Shown here: positions 22,290 through 34,019 of the stretch, one piece after another | Layout of the letters: each line of letters opens with the position of its first letter | Position numbering within the stretch: position 1 is the first letter of the stretch | Assembly (NCBI RefSeq): GCF_028372415.1 | Contig: NC_092877.1 | Span: 210,916,116-210,980,115, forward strand | Direction: 5' to 3' | Source of the DNA: Notamacropus eugenii | Taxonomy: Eukaryota; Chordata; Mammalia; Diprotodontia; Macropodidae | DNA: 64,000 nt | Position numbers and translations under genes: made by a program | Notes under the pieces: model-generated | Databases searched by the model: none | What the model was told of the DNA's origin: nothing | What the model saw: only the letters and a program-made list of their open reading frames with translations

Positions 22290-22555
22290 GTGAAGCCCTT
22301 CCTGAAAGCTCCAACTGCCAGTGCCCTAATTCTCCTAACATTTACCTTGAATTTATTTTGGATGCTCTTGTTTACGTATGTATACACACACACATGCATA
22401 TATACATACATACACACATATATACATACATAGCTTCCCTGTTAGAATGGGATCTACTTGAAGGCAGGGACTGTCATTTTTATCTTTGTATTCTCAATGC
22501 CTAGTATATAAGAGGTATTTCACAAATGCTGACTGAGAGACTGATTTCAGTTTTA
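22290..22555 (+). mobile_element. L2 3' end containing an (ATAC)n tract
   Basis: 'ttaccttgaatttattttgg' precedes the tract. 'ctacttgaaggcagggactg' and 'ttgtattctcaatgcctagt' follow it, which is the order of the L2 3' end. Confidence 0.7.
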
Positions 22556-22829
22556 CAGAAGGCAGCTGAGGTGTACTATTAGATTTGGAATGAAAAGTCT
22601 GAGTCTTATCTCTCTAATTAGCCTATTTTTATATAGCACTTTTCAAACCCATTTAAACTACTGAAGCACCTTCTTCACATCACGTGTTAAATTGACAGCA
22701 ATGGAGGTAAACCAGATTCAAATATAATTCAGAAATGTTCAACAAATAAATAAAAAAAAATGAAACTTGGTTGTTGTTTTTTTTTAAGTCAGTATTTGAC
22801 CTGCAGGGATCTGTTACTAGTTGAGCTTG

Positions 22830-23275
22830 ACTTCAACGCCTTACACTAATCCCATGTAGGAAAAAGTTCAAATATTATCATCTCTATTTTACAGATGAGT
22901 AAACTGAGGGATAGGGAGGCTCATCTAAACTGGGATTCCAACCAAGGTTTTCCAATTCAACCCATTGCTCATGGCACCCTATGTCTTAATTACTAGCTGT
23001 TTGACCTTGGGCAAGTCATTTTATGTCTCTGAATGTTAATGTTCTTTTATGGAAATAGGGACAATTGTACCTGCCTGGCTCATCTCACAGAGCAGTTGTG
23101 ATTGATCATGCAAATGAAACTACGGTGTAAATGGTAAAACCCTATATTCATTCGTTCTTGGCTTTAACAAGCATTTAGTGCCTGTCCTATACTAGGCATT
23201 GCACTTGGTGCTAAGGACACAAAGGAGGAGAAGCCCTTGCTCTCAAGGAACTTACATCCTGACCCATGTTAACTC
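22830..23275 (+). mobile_element. MIR-type fragments followed by an L2 3' tail
   Basis: The minus-type 'atctctattttacagatgag' (22880) and the plus-type 'gaccttgggcaagtcatttt' (23000) indicate two SINE pieces. The 23150-23270 part has the L2 tail 'ctagg cattgcacttggtgc' and 'ctctcaaggaacttacatcc'. Confidence 0.6.
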
Positions 23276-24515
23276 TCATTATTCTTAGTTACAATTTTAT
23301 CCATTCAATATAGTTCTCCTATCCCAAAAAGCACGTATCTCACCTTTTCTAATAATAATTTCATTAGAGGACCTATTAGATGATACTCTGGTTATCTGTT
23401 TACCCCAATTAAGACTGGGCACAATTGTACTAAATTGAAATCTTTTGGTTTTAAACTCAAGGCTAATTCTGCTCCCACCCACCATGTGTCTGTGACAGCC
23501 AGTTGCGTTTGTACCTGAATTCATTATTCTTACCATCTAATGATAGCTAGATAACAAATTATATCAACAGAACCTTACCCAACATTATTATAGAAGAGGA
23601 GACATCCTGAATAATTTATCAACATCATCTTGTACTGCAGACAGTTTTTAATTTTGCAGTGTTTCAATATTCAGCATAGTCGCCACTTACATCCTTTCAG
23701 TTATTAAATGTCATCCACTTTTGTTTACAAACAAAATCAAGTTAATTAAACATTACATCCCAGTTAGGCAGAAATAAAAACTCCCTTAATATCTGCCTAC
23801 ACAAAGTTTCCAATAGAATGCAGGAATGTAGGCTGTGAGGAACCCTCAGTAGAATCTCAGATATAGGGGTCTTTAAAAAAAAAAGTCCCATTGTCTTTTT
23901 TAAAAAAATTTTGTAGCACTGTCAAAAGCGAAAACTTCATGTAGGGGTCCCTTGCTCTGATATCTTTCCTTTGGAAGAATTCCCACTCAGCTTCTGCCCA
24001 AAAGATTCTTTTAGACAAATGGAAACATGGGAGGAAAAGACAGTTCACTGAACATGTTACCTACCTCCTGACAGAAAGGAACTGGTCATAGGATACAGAA
24101 TAAATACACACATATTTTTAAATAGGGTTGATGCAGGAAGTATGTTCTGATTGACCATACATGTTTCTCACAAAGATTTTGTTTTTCTTGCTTTCTCAAT
24201 GGAGGGGACAGAAAGGTGGGAGGGAAAGGAGGTACATTTCTTTGTGAAAATAAAATTTAATTTTTTTAAAAAAGAGGACAGTTCATTGGATAAACCAAAA
24301 ACACCATATAAGGCTCCACCCTCAAAATGGAGCCTCAAAAGGCTGCCAAGTTTTCATATCATGTTAAGTGGAAAACAGCTGTTGTCTGCATAAATAATAA
24401 CCTGCCTGGTATCTAAAACATGGAGAAGTCTGGTGGAACTTCAGATCTCCCTTCTGGGAGGTGAAGAAATAATACATAGCATTGTCCCTGGCCTGGCAAT
24501 AGAAGAATAATCACT
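23276..24515. other. Unassigned 1.2 kb
   Basis: No gene or repeat was recognised. Open frames at 23297-23536 (minus), 23857-24048 (minus) and 24151-24393 (plus) lack family signatures. Confidence 0.4.
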
Positions 24516-24519
24516 GACC

Positions 24520-25020
24520 TTTATACAAAACAGGTTTGTACAGTACTTTACATAAATCATCTTAATCCTCACAATAGCCCAGGGAGGTAGATAGTACAAT
24601 TTATCTCCATTTTACAGATGAACAGAGCAAGTCTCAGAGAAGTTACATGATGTGACCAAGTTCACGTAGAGATGGAACGAAAAACCAAACCCAATTTGTT
24701 TGTTTCCAAGTTCAGTGCTCATTTCTTTACTCCGTCTTGGCTGCCTCTTCATATGAGTAATGTGAACACTGCTGTGATTCCTATTCATCTCATTAAGAGA
24801 ACTGTGGAGGGACCATGGTGATGGAACTGGGAGCAGCTTTTCTTTCACATGATGCTCACAAAATTCCCTATGAGGTAAGAAAAATCGAGGCACCCCTCAC
24901 CCCTCATTTTATACATGAAGAAACAGGTTCAGATAGGATAGCTGTGAGAGGATTAACCATGGTACCTGGGCCTAGATGTCTGAGGCAGAAGATGCTACTT
25001 CTACCTGGAAGGCCATCCAG
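24520..25020 (-). mobile_element. Two MIR-type fragments, minus strand
   Basis: The first has 'atctccattttacagatgaa' and 'aagttacatgatgtgaccaa'. The second (24840-25010) has 'cattttatacatgaagaaac'. Two short open frames overlap them by chance. Confidence 0.55.
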
Positions 25021-25495
25021 TTTCCACAACATCTCTTGAATATTGAATATTGCTTTTTATTCACATAGGCACCATCTAAGTTCAGGCCTGTCACCTGAAC
25101 CATTGTAATAGTCTGAGCAGCAAAGTATTGTAGTCTATAGAACACTTGATGTGGAGTTACGAAGGCTTGGACTCAGATCCTGCTTGAGACTTAATAGCTG
25201 TATGGCCCTGGGCAAGTCTTGTAACTGCTCTCTGGAAAAAACTGAGAGTAGGGATGGACTCAAAGGTCCCTTCTGGCTTTAAATCTATGATGCAATGACA
25301 AGAGGGGTGACTGGTTCTGGGCAATGAGAATCCAGTCTTTACAAGCTTGTGCAGCATATTCTGTTTGATACAATCCAGATGTTGATTTTAGCGTAAGCAA
25401 ATTATTGTTCTAATCAGCCTATCACATTAAGAAAAGATTCCTTTTGATTGGCTGCTGAAGTGGAACCAGGCATTCCCAATGGAACCATACTATCC

Positions 25496-25597
25496 CAGGG
25501 TTAGGGAACCTGTGACCTCAAGGTCACATGTGGCCCTCTAGGTCCTCAAGTGCAGCCCTTTGACTGAATCCAAATTTCAGAAAGTTCCCTACCCCTG
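25496..25597. mobile_element. hAT-type MITE, short internally deleted copy
   Basis: It starts CAGGGTTAGGGAACCTGTGA and ends GTTCCCTACCCCTG, inverted-repeat ends shared with 42685 and 46438. Flanks TACTATCC (25488-25495) and GACTATCC (25598-25605) match at 7 of 8 positions, the 8-bp duplication typical of hAT elements. At 102 bp it lacks most of the second arm seen in the 175-bp copies. Confidence 0.8.
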
Positions 25598-25799
25598 GAC
25601 TATCCCAACGAGGTATTTTTTCTTTTCCCCCTATATTCAAGTGAGAGGCATGCTGTATGCCAGGACCTTGGGCCTTCCCCACCTAGGGCTGATGTGTAAC
25701 CCGCAAATACAGGTGTCTTACCCTTTCTCTCTTTGTGTTGGCTCTTTCTTCTTTTTCAGGTAAAGGACTATTGGAGACAGCTACACTCTTGATAGTAAA

Positions 25800-26143
25800 A
25801 TAGGCTAGCGTAGCTGGATTGCAGTGTGAGGAGAGTAAAATGTAAGAAGACTGGAAAGTTGGGTTATGAAAATCTTTAGATGATAAAACAAGAGTTCACA
25901 ATTTATCCTTGAAGCAATAGGGAGCCATCGGAGTTTGGTGAGGGAGTCCTGTGCTTTAGGAAATTACTTTGGTGGCACTGATGTGAAAGATTGGTGTGGG
26001 GTGAGGTTTTAGGCAGGGAAACCAAATGGAGGCCTATTGCAATAGTCCAAGTGAGAAATGTTGAGGGTCTCAATTAGATTGGTAATTATTTGAGTGAACT
26101 GAAGGGGACTATGAGAGGTTGTAGAACTAAAGATTTGGTAAAT

Positions 26144-26211
<68 letters not shown>

Positions 26212-27065
26212 ATGGAGTAACAGGAATGAAGGATGGCACCGATGTGGTGAACCTTGAGTGACTGAAGGAAGGATGGTGTGTTGGAGAGGAGTGGGTCTTT
26301 GAAGGAGGTCAAAGTTACAAACATCTAGGAGAATGAGAATAGAGAAGAGGCCATTAGATCTTACAATTGAATCACATGGTGACTGGAAAGAGCAGCTCAT
26401 TGAGTGATAAGGTCAAAAAACAGATTAGAGAGGATTAAAGAATGAGTGAGAAGAGAGGAAGTAGAAGACAATGGGCTTTGAACTGCTTTCTGCATGAAGT
26501 TTGGTTGCGAAAGGGGTTAACAGCCAACGTTTATATAGTGTTTTAAGATTTTTAAGATGCTTTATAAGTTATTTTAGTTGATGCTCACCACAACCCTATG
26601 TTGTAGATGCTACTATTTTCTCTATTTTGTAGATGAGCAAACTGAGACTGGGAGCAACTGTGACAATAATTATTATTTAGCAGGGACTGTATGAGCTGGT
26701 GAGGTTTTTTTAAGCATGGGGAGATTCGGGCTTATTTCTAGGCATCAGGAAACTAGCAGATGTTGAGAGACTGAAGATTAGAAAGAAAAGAGGAAATGAG
26801 ATCAAGGGTGCACGCAGAGGGGTTGACCTCAGCAAGGTGAAGAGCCAGCCACCTGTCCATCTTGAGCAAAGGAAGAAATCATGGCAGGTGCAGTTTGAAC
26901 TCAAGGTACTGAGATGAGAAAAGTTATCAGATGAGGAAGAGTCGAAGAGAAGGTTTTCAATAAAGGGCCTCAGTGTTTTTGGCACAGTATGAACATGGTC
27001 CTCAGGTGAGAAGGTGAGGGTGAGAGTTGCTGCTGGAGGCTCAAGGAGAAGACAGATTTCCAACA
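25800..27065 (-). mobile_element. L2 LINE, minus strand
   Basis: It has inverted L2 ORF and 3' wording such as 'ggaaattactttggtggcac', 'gcctattgcaatagtccaag' and 'tagtgttttaagattttta' (a MIR-like inset at 26525-26660). A (GT)n tract at 26147-26212 interrupts it. Frames are decayed. Confidence 0.65.
26147..26212. repeat. (GT)n microsatellite
   Basis: About 66 bp of GT units with one interruption, inside the L2 relic. It creates Thr-His repeat frames on the minus strand that are not genes. Confidence 0.95.
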
Positions 27066-27189
27066 GCCTTAGTAGCAGAGATAGAGAATTAATCAGAGAG
27101 GTGAAGGATTGCTTTGCTGTTGTGAGGACCCAGTGGAGAACAGATAGTATAACTTATAGTGAAATAATCTGTACAGTTGTGAGACCTAA

Positions 27190-27795
27190 CAGGGTCTAGT
27201 TGCCTAACTGTACCATTTCTACCACCACATCCCTCAGCTGTCCCGTTGTTCCGGTCCCAGAGCAACCACACTGAGTTCAAGCCCTCTTCAACCATGTTCT
27301 GGACAACTGACATAGCCTCTTAATCAGACCTACCTCCTCTCCAAACTATTCCCCACGCTGCTGCCAAAGGGATTGCCTAAAGTTCAGGTCTAACCATGTC
27401 ACTCCCCTACTAAATAAACTTGTTTGCCCTTTAAAGGTCCCACAAGCTGGACCTGTTCTATCTTTCCAGCCTACTTAATTCACATTACTTTTTTTCATAC
27501 ACACTACGCCCAGTCAAACTGGTATTCTGTTCATCTCACAGCATGGGATGCTCTCCTTACTTCCACTTTTTGGGGGGGATGCAGGGATTCCTAGCTCCTT
27601 CAAGGCTTAGCTCAAGCACCACCTTCCACATGAAGACTTTTCCCCCAGATTAACGTTTATCTATTCTGTATAAGCTGATGCCTGTGCTTATTACCTCCCT
27701 TTACTCGACTGTAAGGTCCTCCAGGGCAGGAACTGTCTCATTTATGTTTGTATCTCTCCATTCACGCCAGCATCTGGCACAGGATAGCTGCTTAT
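27190..27795 (+). mobile_element. L2 LINE 3' region, plus strand
   Basis: 'aaccatgtcactcccctact' (coding the DHVTPLL motif of the L2 ORF C-terminus) is followed by 'ttcaaggcttagctcaagca', 'tgtaaggtcctccagggcag' and 'tctggcacaggatagctgct'. This is the complete order from the RT C-terminus to the 3' end. It lies back to back with the minus-strand L2 on its left. Confidence 0.75.
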
Positions 27796-28030
27796 GGTAC
27801 CCTTCTTCCTCTAAGAGGACCAGTGGACACCAGGAGGGTGATTATCTTGACCTGTGAGTGAATTGGATATAAGTGAGGCAGAGCTCTCCCTCCTCCAGCA
27901 TCCAGCAGCAAGACATAGGTCAAGACGACTGGCAATGGCCCTGTGTATTGGTTAAACGGATTCTCAGAATTGCTGAGATGCAGGAAAAAAGTGCAGAGGT
28001 GGATGAATCACAAAGCATTTTTTTGGAGTA
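27796..28030 (-). mobile_element. SINE 3' body fragment without head (probable)
   Basis: 'cttcttcctctaagaggacc' and 'gcagagctctccctcctcca' recall the headless SINE body at 8620 and 32795. It is strongly diverged. Confidence 0.4.
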
Positions 28031-28039
28031 GTACAACTG

Positions 28040-28640
28040 TAAGTTAATGGAGCTAGAATAATAGAGAGCTCTGAAGTTTTGTTCCTTGGTGTTTTATTAT
28101 CACTAAATTTTCTTTTTCTTTTTGAAGACATCTTCCTCCTTTATTTTATTCCATAGCAACTATTAATTGAACTTCCCAACTTTTTTTTCTCTTTCTGCTA
28201 ATTCTTTTTCCCAGTCACCCTATTTTTCTACTAGGTGATTTTGTGAGGGTCTCTCTGTTTCTCCCACCTCATCCCCATCTCTATGAAATTAGTCATGAGT
28301 GCTTACTAAGCTAACAACCAAAATCCTAGGCATTTTTAACTACAAAATATTTTTAAATCTCCTTATGTTACATAATAAGGCATCCTAAATCTCTAAGCAT
28401 CATTCCTGGACTTGAGGTCATTTAAATATAATCATTATATAAAGTGAGATGCAAGGTTAAAAACATGACTGAATCGCTTATCCAGCAGAGAGACCTTAAG
28501 GGTCTGGTTTCTTTCAACCAATAAAAGCATCACAACCTCAGGGTGTTTCCGAACACTAAAACTACCATCCCATGGAGCGAAGTGCTGACTAGGCCCAGTA
28601 TTAAGATCTCTTTACTACCTTTCCTAAACTTTTAAAAATA
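28040..28640. other. Unassigned
   Basis: A/T-rich sequence with no recognisable gene or repeat. Confidence 0.4.
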
Positions 28641-29420
28641 AAAGGTTTATATCTTTTGTTTAGATAACGCCTGCATTTCTCAATGTATCCCTTATTCCCT
28701 CCCTTTCCCAGAGAGTCATTTCATGTAACAAAGAACAAACCGGAATAATTCAGCAAAACTAACAAACATTGAAAAAGTGCACTTCCATAACATTCAGTTT
28801 TGATTACAATTACTGTTCTATTTACACAATCATAGTCATTGTGTATAATATTTTTCTATTCCCACTTTATTTTGTATAGGCTCCCACTGCCTTCCTGTGT
28901 TTCTCTGTATTCATCATATTCATCATTTCTAACAATGACATCCCATTAATGTCCCACAACTTACTCAGCTATTCCCTTACTGAGAGTCATCTCTATTTCC
29001 AGCTTTTTGCTACTAGAAAAAAATGCTACTATAAATATTTTGGTGTATATGAAACTTTTCTTTGGTCACCAACTTTGGGATACAGCTTTAGCAGTGGAAT
29101 GTTTGGATCCAAGGATAGGGCCATTTTGCCCCCTTTCCCCTTTTTTTCTACATGATTTCAAATTGCTTTCCAGAATGATTGCACTGATTTGCAGCTCTAC
29201 CACCAAGGTATCAACGTGTGTGTCTTTCTACAACCCCTTCAGCATTGATTATTCCCTCTTTTTGTCTTTTGTGATATGCAAATTCACAGCTGTTTTGTAA
29301 CTCGTTATTAGTGATTTGGAGCATTCCTTCATATGATTGATAATAGTTTTGTGATTCTTATTTAGAGAACAATTGGTTCATGTCCTTTGAATCATTAGTT
29401 TTTAAAGATTCCATTAATCC
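28640..29420 (-). mobile_element. Diverged L1 3' end, minus strand
   Basis: It keeps 'gctactataaatattttgg', 'gggatacagctttagcagtg' and 'ttgctttccagaatgattgc' at the spacing seen in the L1 copies at 10.3 and 20.2 kb, but is much more diverged, so it is an older L1. Confidence 0.65.
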
Positions 29421-29776
29421 TACCATCACAGTTCACCTGGAGGAGAGAGTATGGTGGGAAACGGGGAATAGAAATTAAGGAGATAAAAAATGTGTAAGAA
29501 AATGGATCTAGAACCATGAAGAATGAATACACTCACACAGGCACATACACTTCAGATGAAGCCTAAAGAGACTACCTCATTATAGAGTTTATCTCTGTAT
29601 CCCTTATGAAGATGACATTTGAAAAGCAAAAATATTATTTCAAAAGGTCCAAAGTTCATGTACTATAGATAGATATTCACAGCCTGTCATAAATAAGCTT
29701 AGCAGATCTACAGGAAACACTACATCTCTTAGCCTTCTTTTTCCCATATGGAATAGTCTTTCTGGAAAAGCAGAGG

Positions 29777-30015
29777 TAACTAGATGGCACAGTGGATAAA
29801 CAGACTCATCATCCTGAGTTCAAATTGGCCTCAGACACTTACTAGCTGTGTGACCCGTAGCAAATCACTTAACCTTGCTTCCCTCAGTTTCTTTATCTGT
29901 AAAATGAGCTGGAGAAGGAAATGGCAAACCACTCCAGTAGCTTTGTCAAGAAAATTCCAAATGGGGTCACAAAGAGTCAGATATGACCGAAAAAAGACTG
30001 AACACCAAAGTCTGA
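29777..30015 (+). mobile_element. tRNA-derived SINE, plus strand
   Basis: Head 'aggtaactagatggcacagt', 'gagttcaaattggcctcaga', core 'tagcaaatcacttaacctt' and tail 'caaatggggtcacaaagag' appear in order. Confidence 0.8.
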
Positions 30016-30059
30016 AATGAGTCTAAAAAAGTAGGAAGAATGACATGACCAGGTTTTTG

Positions 30060-30200
30060 CTGAATGAACGAATGGACATTTCTTAAGCACTTACCACGTG
30101 CCAAGCACTAGGATACAGGTATTAAAGGCAAATACAGTACTTGTCTTCAAGGAGTTTATTTTCTAATGGGAGAAACAACACACAAAGGGAAATAGCAATC
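30060..30200 (+). mobile_element. L2 3' tail
   Basis: It has 'cttaccacgtgccaagcact', 'gtcttcaaggagtttatttt' and 'ctaatgggagaaacaacac'. Confidence 0.7.
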
Positions 30201-30229
30201 AGAGATTGGTACTTCGGCTTGTAAAGTTT

Positions 30230-30515
30230 TAGGAACACTAAGAGTTAGCACTTATATAGTGCTTCAAGGTTTGCAAAGTACATACCTCTGTGTGTGCGTG
30301 CATGCATGTGCATGTGTGCGTGTGTGTGTGTAATCTCATTTGGTTTTCACAACAACCCTGTGAGGTAAGCACTATTATTATATTCATTTTACAAATAAGG
30401 AAACTGGGGTTGGTCAAGGCTAAATGTCTTACCCAGGGCCACAAAGCTGGGAAGCAGAATTTAAACTCAGGTCTTCCTGACTCCAAAGTCCAGTGCTTTA
30501 CCCACATGCTGCTGC
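30230..30515 (-). mobile_element. MIR-type SINE, minus strand, with a GT-rich inset
   Basis: It has 'agcacttatatagtgcttca', 'cacaacaaccctgtgaggta', 'aaggaaactggggttggtc', 'acccagggccacaaagctgg' and 'ctcaggtcttcctgactcca' in order. Confidence 0.75.
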
Positions 30516-30559
30516 AGGAGTGATGAGTGAGGTTACAGGGATACACTCCCTCTATGAAC

Positions 30560-32785
30560 AATAAGGAAGATTAGTTTGTCAGCCACATGATGGATAGATA
30601 GGGGAGGGAAACTAAAGAGGTGATATAAGCAATTTAGGCTGGTGGCAGGGCAGGGTTGGGGTTTGGGGAGATGGCCAGAATAGAGAAATGGATGCAAGAG
30701 GTATTACAGAAACAGAATGGACAGAACTTGGTAAGTGGATATAAAAGATAAAGGAGAGAGAAAAGCCAAAGAAAACACCAAAATCATATGTGGAAGATAA
30801 GAATGAACAGTGGTACTAGTAAAAAACATATAGCAAAGGTCAGAAGCAGCAACATTTTGTGGAAAGAAACAAAACTGGTTTTTAGGATACACTGAGTCCG
30901 AGTTGCTGATGGGATATCCAGATAGAGATGTCTAGTGAGCAGAAGGAATGTATCTAGAATTTGGGAAAGATGTAAGGGAAGAAGACTGGGAATCATCTGT
31001 GTAGATATGACCTTTAAAGCTACAGGAATTAATGAGATTGCTAAGTATTGTAGAATAAAAAGTAGAGTACTGAGAATAGAAACTTGAGGAATCTTAAGAT
31101 GTCAGGAAGAGGAGCCACACTGATAAAAAAGGGGACAAGACAATCCCTGCTTTCAAGTATAGAGAGGATAAATGGGAAACAATTAAGATAGAAGGCACTA
31201 GAATTAAGTGGGTTTGGTTAAAGGTTTCCTGTAAAAGATGGGATTTTAGTTGGGACTTAAAAAAAGCCAGTAGGTAGAGATGAGGAGTGAACGTTCCAAG
31301 CATGGAAGATCACCAGGGAAAATGCCTGGAGCCAAGAGATGGAGTATCAGCAAGGAAGTCAATGTCACTGGATCAAAGAAACCGAGGCAGAGAGTTCAGT
31401 GTAAGAACACAAGAAAGGTAAGAGGTAACTAGGCTTTTCATGCCATAGGACTTTGTATTTGGAAGAGACAGGAGTTTTGGAGTGGGGGTGGCAGTGACAT
31501 GGCTGGAGTCTATTTTAGGAAAATCACTTTAGTGACTGAATGGAGAATGGATTAGAGTGGGAAAAGACTTGAGGTAGGCAAGATTCATCAGCAGGCTATT
31601 AAAATAATCCAGGTGTGAGGTGAATGAGTGTCTGTGTCAGAGGGGCCACTGATTTAGGGAGAAGGGGATTCAAGATATTCAAGAGATGTTGCAAAGGTGA
31701 AATCGACAGCGCTTGGCAGCAGACTGGATACAGGGATGGGGGACAGTGAGAAACAATAGTAGATCTCATCAAGGATGACACCTAAATTGTAAGCCTTCGA
31801 AGGACTGGGAAGATGGCGTCCTTCACAGTAACATGGAAAGTAGAAGGGTATAGGGAGCGTTTGGGGGACAGGTAAGCTCAGTTTTAAACATGTTGAGCTT
31901 AAGAAGTTTACTGGACATCCAAGATGAAGTGTCTGGAAATCAATGGAGGTTAGTGTAAGATAGGTAGATCTGTGAATCATCAACATAAAATTATTAATTA
32001 CATCCATGGGAGCTGATGAGATCACTAAGGGTAGTATAGAGGGAGAAGAGAAGAGGGCCTAGAACAGAAGTCTATGGAACAACTTCAATAAGATGGTGTG
32101 ATGGGAAGATCCAACAAAGGAGACTGAGAAGCAGTCTAATAGGCAGGAGGACAATCAAGAGTGAATGAAGTCCTGAAAATCTGGAGAAAAAAGTATCAAA
32201 AAGAGGATGATAAACAGTGTGATAGGATGCAGAGAGGTCAAAGAGAATGAGGTTTGGGGAAAGGCCACTGGATTTGGCAAACAAGGTCACTGGTAACTTT
32301 GGAGAGAGCATTTTTGGTGAAATGATGAGGTCGGAAAGACATCATAATGGGTTAAGAAGGGAGTATGATAGAAAATGGGGCCATCTACTGAAGGAGTTCA
32401 GCCTCAAAAGGACATTAGAGATACAGGACAATAATTAGCTGAGGTGGAAGGAGCAAGTGAGGATGGGGGAAAGAGCCATGAGACAGAGAAAGATGAAAAA
32501 GATGATCAGCTGGGGATGACAGAGGGCCAGTCTGTTGAAAGAGACGGGATGGAATGGGGTCACTTAGTTTTGGTAAAGATTGCCCACGTTTTCAGGTGAG
32601 ACAGACGTGAAGGAAGAGAGGTAGAAGGCACATCAGTGATATGAGATGGAAAAGAGGCCAAGAAGATGGAGCTCATATTGAACGGGTTCCATTTTTTTCC
32701 TGTAAATTACAAGGCAATGAATGTTGTTTGCTGAGAGGGTGGGAGAGTGAGAACCTTGGCAGGTTTGAGGCAGTTTTGAAGAGCT
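30560..32785 (-). mobile_element. Long L2 LINE, minus strand
   Basis: Over 2 kb of inverted L2 ORF is recognisable. The antisense of the reverse-transcriptase region lies at 31790-32090 ('gggagctgatgagatcacta'), and regions upstream of it in the element extend to about 32700. The frames on the minus strand (for example 31654-32025 and 32072-32311) are short remnants of one ORF, broken many times. It is one of the best preserved L2 tracts in the window. Confidence 0.75.
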
Positions 32786-32794
32786 GCTTTGGAC

Positions 32795-33110
32795 AATGGC
32801 ATTGCTGTGTTCGTCCTTCGTTGCCAAAGAAGACCATGCCATCAGAGAAATGACAACATAACTTGCACATGACTTTGTTTTGAGTGAGGGAGGGCTGTGC
32901 AGGTCACCAGCCTCACTTCTCTCCTCCAGAGCCATTTATATCCAGTGACCAGATAGTCCTCAGGATGACTGGAGATGACCCAGAATGCATTGGGAGACCT
33001 TGGCCCCCAAGGTGTATGCAGGTACTCACTTAGGGTGAGGCATGCCCATTCACTGAAATAGGCCTGTTTAAGAAGTAGCCGGGGCATGGCCCCTTTAATG
33101 AGGCAAAGAA
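32795..33110 (-). mobile_element. SINE body with a non-tRNA 5' part, minus strand
   Basis: 'tcgtccttcgttgccaaaga' through 'ctctcctccagagccatt' matches the inverted body of the 15531 SINE. The sequence beyond it ('ggtgtatgcaggtactcact') does not match the tRNA-like head, so this copy has a different or lost 5' part. Confidence 0.6.
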
Positions 33111-33394
33111 AAGAAAGGCATCAGGCTGAGAGGGAAACAGCAACAGTTACTATTGATAAGCACTCTGAAAACCCAGGAGGGTTGAGAGGAGAGCCTTTAG
33201 GCAGGGGCCAGGGGCCCCATGGTGTCTGAGCATCAGAGTGAGGTAGGCTTGAAGGGAGCGGAGGGAAACTAGATAGTAAAACCCTAAGTCAACTGGGTAT
33301 CTTTTGGCCATCCAAATTTACCTTCCTTTGGAGGGAAGGAAGGGGCGGGGGTCAGAGATAGGAGAGGAGGAGCTGAGTCTACTCACAGGGTTGT
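33111..33394. other. Unassigned, locally G-rich
   Basis: It contains 'ggcaggggccaggggcccca' and a GGAAGGAAGG-type run. No gene or repeat name can be given. Confidence 0.4.
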
Positions 33395-33485
33395 GTTTGT
33401 CCTTCGCTGCTGAAGAAGACCATGTCATCACAGAAATGAAGACATAACTTGCGCTTGACTGTTTTGAGGGAGGGCTGTGCAAGGT
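33395..33485 (-). mobile_element. SINE 3' body fragment, minus strand
   Basis: 'ttgtccttcgctgctgaaga' through 'gggagggctgtgcaagg' repeats the 3' part of the copy at 32795, 600 bp away. Confidence 0.65.
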
Positions 33486-34019
33486 TGTTGAGTTTGTGTA
33501 AATCTACCTCATTAGTCGAAAGTTCTTTAGTTTTAAGGGCAAAAGCTTTACTTTGTAATTGTAAAATTCAGAGGTCAGGGATGGAGAATCACTAGTTGGG
33601 TGGTAAAGGCGAGGCAAGGCCACCTTTGGTGTTAATAAGCTGTAAGAATACTGAAAGACTAATCATTTTTTTAAGTTGCTACTCTTCTAACTCCATCCAG
33701 GCTTGATTACTAATATGCAATTGACTTGCTAATAAAATTTGTCTGACTTTCTACATATTCTATTGACAACTTAATTTTTCTACCTAGAATAATCTTCTTT
33801 GTCAAGTGTTGATTTTTATTTTTTTGTTTGTTTCATTTGGGGGGGAGGGAGAAGAGGGAAATTATGGTGATTGGTTTTTTTGATTTCTGCTTTTTTTGTT
33901 TTGTATCTTCAGCACTAAGCACATGCTATTTACTCAGGGAGGGGAATTCTTGTAATTTTACCTCGAATTTTCTCACAGGTTCCTAGTTTACTGAGGTCTA
34001 CCATGTTCTTCAAATTTTT
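33486..34019. other. Unassigned stretch just 3' of ARHGEF7
   Basis: A T-rich region with G runs near 33840. Any ARHGEF7 downstream element for 3' cleavage would sit at its right edge. No gene was seen. Confidence 0.4.

Noticed and set aside
26009-26400. Thr-His repeat frames
   Set aside because: They come from the (GT)n tract inside an L2 relic.
31654-32311. Minus-strand frames of 123 and 79 codons considered as a gene
   Set aside because: They match pieces of the L2 ORF, in order, with breaks between.
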